From Leptodactylus fallax (Eukaryota > Chordata > Amphibia > Anura > Leptodactylidae), in NCBI GenBank assembly GCA_947044405.1, contig CAMRHE010000169.1, positions 62,001-126,000 of the forward strand: 64,000 nucleotides of DNA, read 5' to 3'. Below are positions 60,081 to 64,000 of this stretch, piece by piece (position 1 is the first letter of the stretch; every line of letters starts with the position of its first letter). The position numbers were made by a program, and so were the translations under genes. The notes under the pieces are model-generated. The model had not been told where the DNA came from and made no database searches. It saw only the letters and a list, made by a program, of their open reading frames with translations.

Positions 60081-61713
60081 CAGTGCCTTGCGAAAGTATT
60101 CGGCCCCCTTGAACTTTTCAACCTTTTGCCACATTTCAGGCTTCAAACATAAAGATATAAAATTTTAATTTTTTGGTGAAGAATCAACAACAAGTGGGAC
60201 ACAATTGTGAAGTGGAATGAAATTTATTGGTTATTTTAAACTTTTGTAAAAAATAAAAAACTGAAAAGTGGGGCGTGCAATATTATTCGGCCCCTTTACT
60301 TTTCAGTGCAGCAAACTCACTCCAGAAGTTCAGTGAGGATCTCTGAATGATCCAATGTTGTCCTAAATGACTGATGATGATAAATATAATCCACCTGTGT
60401 GTAATCAAGTCTCCGTATAAATGCACCTGCTCTGTGATAGTCTCAGAGTTCTGTTTAAAGTGCAGAGAGCATCATGAAGACCAAGGAACACACCAGGCAG
60501 GTCCGTGATACTGTTGTGGAGAAGTTTAAAGCCGGATTTGGATACAAAAAGATTTCCCAAACTTTAAACATCCCAAGGAGCACTGTGCAAGTGATCATAT
60601 TGAAATGGAAGGAGTATCAGACCACTGCAAATCTACCAAGACCCGGCCATCCCTCTAAACTTTCATCTCAAACAAGTAGAAGACTAATCAGAGATGCAGC
60701 CAAGATGCCCATGATCACTCTGGATGAACTGCAGAGATCTACAGCTGAGGTGGGAGAGTGTGTCCATAGGACAACAATCAGTCGTACACTGCACAAATCT
60801 GGCCTTTATATAAGAGTGGCAAGAAGAAAGCCATTTCTCAAAGATATCCATAAAAAGTCTCGTTTAAAGTTTGACACAAGCTACCTGGGAGACACACCAA
60901 ACATGTGGAAGAAGGTGCTCTGGTCAGATGAAACCAAAATCAAACTTTTTGGCCACAATGCAAAACGATATGTTTGGCGTAAAAGCAACACAGCTCATCA
61001 CCCTGAACACACCATCCCCACTGTCAAACATGGTGGTGGCAGCATCATGGATTGGGCCTGCTTTTCTTTAGCAGGGACAGGGAAGATGGTTAAAATTGAT
61101 GGGAAGATGGATGGAGCCAAATACAGGACCATTCTGGAAGAAAACCTGTTGGAGTCTGCAAAAGACCTGAGACTGGGACGGAGATTTATCTTCCAACAAG
61201 ACAATGATCCCGAACATAAAGCAAAATCTACAATGGAATGGTTCACAAATAAACGTATCCAGGTGTTAGAATGGCCAAGTCAAAGTCCAGACCTGAATCC
61301 AATCGAGAATCTGTGGAAAGAGCTGAAAACTGCTGTTCATAAACGCTCTCCATCCAACCTCACTGAGCTCGAGCTGTTTTCCAAGGAAGAATGGGCAAGA
61401 ATTTCAGTCTCTCGATGTGCAAAACTGATAGAGACATACCCCAAGCGACTTGCAGCTGTAATCGCAGTAATAGGTGGCGCTACAAAGTATTAACTTAAGG
61501 GGGCCGAATAATTTGGCATGCCCCACTTTTCAGTTTTTTATTTTTTACAAAAGTTTAAAATATCCAATAAATTTCGTTCCACTTCACAATTGTGTCCCAC
61601 TTGTTGTTGATTCTTCACCAAAAAATTAAAATTTTATATCTTTATGTTTGAAGCCTGAAATGTGGCAAAAGGTTGAAAAGTTCAAGGGGGCCGAATACTT
61701 TCGCAAGGCACTG
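60081..61713 (+). mobile_element. Complete Tc1-like transposon
   Basis: 1,633 bp, flanked by TA (60079-60080 and 61714-61715). Ends CAGTGCCTTGCGAAAGTATT are exactly inverted on both sides. The inverted repeats extend about 210 bp with few differences. This terminus is familiar from a Tc1 family spread through fish and amphibians (recollection, not searched). It carries one intact transposase, so it is either recently active or newly arrived. It lies antisense to PEX5L, 114 bp from an exon donor. Confidence 0.95.
60474..61493 (+). CDS. Tc1 transposase, 339 aa, intact
   Basis: It catalyses cut-and-paste transposition into TA sites. ATG 60474 to TAA 61491-61493 gives 339 codons, the normal family length. 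The N-terminal paired-type HTH pair is present (VVEKFKAGFGYKKISQTLNI; RPGHPSKLSSQTSRRLIRDA). The basic RVARRK stretch could serve as nuclear localisation. The DD34E triad is complete: D in WSDETKI, D in QQDNDPEH and E in NPIENLW, with 34 residues between the last two. The glycine-rich HGGGSIM box is present. A few residues (MDWACF, DPEH) look unusual compared with sister copies here (MLWSCF/MMWGC, DPKH), so activity is not certain. Confidence 0.93.
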   Translation: MKTKEHTRQVRDTVVEKFKAGFGYKKISQTLNIPRSTVQVIILKWKEYQTTANLPRPGHPSKLSSQTSRRLIRDAAKMPMITLDELQRSTAEVGECVHRTTISRTLHKSGLYIRVARRKPFLKDIHKKSRLKFDTSYLGDTPNMWKKVLWSDETKIKLFGHNAKRYVWRKSNTAHHPEHTIPTVKHGGGSIMDWACFSLAGTGKMVKIDGKMDGAKYRTILEENLLESAKDLRLGRRFIFQQDNDPEHKAKSTMEWFTNKRIQVLEWPSQSPDLNPIENLWKELKTAVHKRSPSNLTELELFSKEEWARISVSRCAKLIETYPKRLAAVIAVIGGATKY

Positions 61714-61827
61714 TATTTGGACTGCAGGATCAATGGAAATTTTGCCCTATACACTATTTCACCATAGCTTGTGCAATATCCAAATATCACTGATTGTATG
61801 TTTATAGGATGTATAAGTAATCATTAC

Positions 61828-62025
61828 CTAAATCCAAGGAAGATTTTTCTGGAATTTTTAAAGACTTTGTGCTTCTGTCTGCCTCAGGTTTAATGAGGTT
61901 AGAGTCATCCGTCTTCTTTTTATTGGATTGTCCTTTAGATGGTTCACCTTTGAGAACTGTTTCTGATTTTTTTCCTTTACTCTGAGTAGGCAGAATTGGT
62001 TCACTTAAATCAAGAAGATCCAGTC
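61828..62025 (-). CDS. PEX5L: PEX5L coding exon, N-terminal variable region
   Basis: The most upstream PEX5L exon in the window. It has a TCTCCAG acceptor on the right and a GTAATG donor on the left. The 198 nt read as 2 nt, 65 codons, 1 nt. The protein begins LDLLDLSEP, continues through lysine-rich stretches (KGKKSE, NKKKTDD) and ends with KSSLDL. These match the weakly conserved, charged N-terminal half of TRIP8b, which is predicted to be disordered and is subject to alternative splicing in mammals. The next exon supplies TC to finish the split codon (GTC). A complete Tc1 transposon ends only 114 bp downstream of this donor. Confidence 0.88.
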
Positions 62026-64000
62026 CTGGAGATAAAACTGAGGCAAATTAAAGTTTTAATATTTATTAAATTCCACCATATTCTACTATCTTAGACGATT
62101 TCATTTTATTTGTAAAACATGTTTCAGCTTCTTATACATTGTATACTCAGGCAGTTTCTAGTTCTAGTTGTATGTTTAGTTCAAATTCACCAAACAAGTC
62201 TTCTATAACTCGCACATTAGGTAAGTGTCTCCAATATAAACTTAAATTTCATGGACCTCTTAAAGCATCTATTTTACAACATAAGTACTTCTGTACATGG
62301 GAGAACATGTTCTAGTTATGGATTTATGATCTGCTCTCTTACAGCTCTGCCATTTCCTGGATACCAAAAGAATTGAAAGAGAAAGGTTTAAGGTATCTGC
62401 TATGGCCAGCCCTGCATGGTCCCACTACCACCAAGTTCCTTTGTGGACATGATCAATTCCCCATTCCTTATCTATATGATGTTGTAGGTATGAGACCTGC
62501 TCGTCAGCCAAAACTGAGTTTTTCACTTCTCAGTTGTTGAATTTAACTTAATTTTTCTTTTAAACACTTCAGAACTGAATCATTTTCCCTGGTTCAGGAC
62601 CAGACATTTTTTTTGGCACATGTAGTTTTGAGGGCTATAACACTTTTCCGTTTGGGTTATTCAAACAATTTTTGTGTCCTTTTTCGGTGATAAATAGGGC
62701 TTTATTTTTATGTTACTTTTATCTTGAATGTCTTTTTATATTTGGTAAAATGTAAACAAAAAAGCATGTTTTTCACATTTTGCATGTTATATTTTTATGT
62801 GCTACTGAAAATTTTTTTTATAATACTTTTCCCCCTCCGTTATGGTAATATTTATATAGGTGACACATTGTGTTGTGCCTGTGGGCGTGGGTCTAGAATC
62901 TGTGATGTGGGTGTGGTATTGGCAACCCGCAGTGAGGTGAGGTGAGGAAGGGGAGCCACATCATGGAGCGCTGTGTACACTATGGGAGGTCTGGCTGTTT
63001 TAACAGCCAACTCACTGCATCTGCAGCAGCATGATTTAAAGCAGCTGGTTTTCTCCACAAGGACGTACAGAGATAGATGCCGAGCACATGGATGTATATA
63101 GTCGGTAAATATGAAACCTAAAATACTGTATTGTATCAATACAGGTATGCTACACCCTTTTGATGCAAACTACTTTATGTATCACTATCCTGAGCCTTAT
63201 CTCTGTTGGAGTCGTACCATAATTTTTGGCATATACTATTGTTTTGGAATCCATTATACCCCAATCAAACTAACAATATGACTCAACAGACTGTATTTCA
63301 TGATCTTTCACAGTAATGCTTGTTTTTTTATTTTCTATGGTCCAGAGCTGGAAAATGTATTGTCTAAGTAAAAATGAGCTAATATGGAATGCGCTTGCCA
63401 GACTGAAAACGTTTCGATGCAAAGCTCTGATGTCTGTTACAAAACATGTACAAATCCATCTGGAGTCCTGGCATATCTTGGCATCCAATTGTGTCTGATA
63501 TTCAAAAAGTAAATATAACACATTTTTCCAGACACTGAAAACAGCTGGTCCTGGTCAACTGGGGAGTCACCGCGAATCACATTCCAGTAAAATAATTGTG
63601 TGATTACATGGTACAGTTATTATTAATTCATGCAATCTAAACGTGTACAATTCTATCCTTGTTAGCAAAACTGAGCTTATTTTAACATGTCAGTGCGAGG
63701 CAGATCTGTTTACCAAATCCCGTTGGGACTAAGGCCGGCTTTTAGTTTGCTGAGATGGAATATAACTACAATTACTGGGCTATTTGTGCATGAGAAGTAA
63801 CAAATCTCATCTAAAAGTAAATTCTATTTCATATTTAACAATTGCTGGATGAAGATACTTAGAAAAATAAATAAAATGCTGAATGTTACACCTCCCACCC
63901 ATTTATTTCTACTTGGGACAAAACAAATTAATATTACATTACAGCATTGTAAGATATCCCTGAAAAGCAACCCTACTAACACGGGGAAGACCAAGGAGAT
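62026..64000 (-). other. PEX5L intron, upstream side
   Basis: Sequence 62560-62660 (CAGGACCAGACATTTTTTTT, TTTTGAGGGCTATAA) is the reverse complement of a repeat near 38230-38345. I see no further PEX5L exon here and no other gene. Confidence 0.5.

Overview
The window is vertebrate, most likely anuran amphibian, nuclear DNA. It lies almost entirely inside one host gene. Ten short minus-strand exons, read from about 62.0 kb down to 0.9 kb, encode a near-continuous piece (1,363 coding nt) of PEX5L/TRIP8b, the neuronal PEX5-related TPR protein that binds HCN channels. The exons join in phase. Nine donors are GT and one is GC. The first exon(s) lie to the right of the window and the last to the left. 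The frog assignment rests on the PEX5L divergence and on the style of the repeats (Tc1, Harbinger, hAT and TTAA foldback elements); it is an inference.

Everything else is intronic and dominated by transposable elements. 0-16 kb: the last two exons seen here, small foldback elements, a 770-bp hAT element with a perfect 8-bp target duplication, and a full-length, apparently young Ty3/Gypsy LTR retrotransposon (6685-15297, antisense to PEX5L). It has equal-length LTRs with no difference seen by eye, a TGCT target duplication, a gag-pol overlap with a probable -1 frameshift signal, and one in-frame TGA between RNase H and integrase. It is nested in an older minisatellite-bearing repeat. 16-30 kb: six exons, TTAA-bounded and Harbinger-type foldback elements, a candidate solo LTR and a fossil LINE reverse transcriptase. 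30-43 kb: a dead Tc1 inside a TTAA foldback element, a suspicious A-rich, T-depleted tract, a 2.6-kb TTAA-bounded repeat with tandem hairpins, and an inverted hAT copy. 43.6-46.6 kb: a PIF/Harbinger element with a largely readable transposase, interrupted by another foldback element. 47.8-49.2 kb: a hAT copy with a large minisatellite. 52.7-62 kb: three upstream exons and a dense Tc1 cluster, including one copy with a complete 339-residue DD34E transposase only 114 bp from a PEX5L exon.

The elements do not form a pathway with the host gene; they are successive insertions in its introns. I found no convincing undescribed biological system. The most notable points are the GC-AG intron in PEX5L, the frameshift signal and in-frame stop of the young Gypsy element, a ~30-bp minisatellite expanded separately in three hAT copies, the intact Tc1, and a likely assembly artefact near 32.7-33.2 kb.
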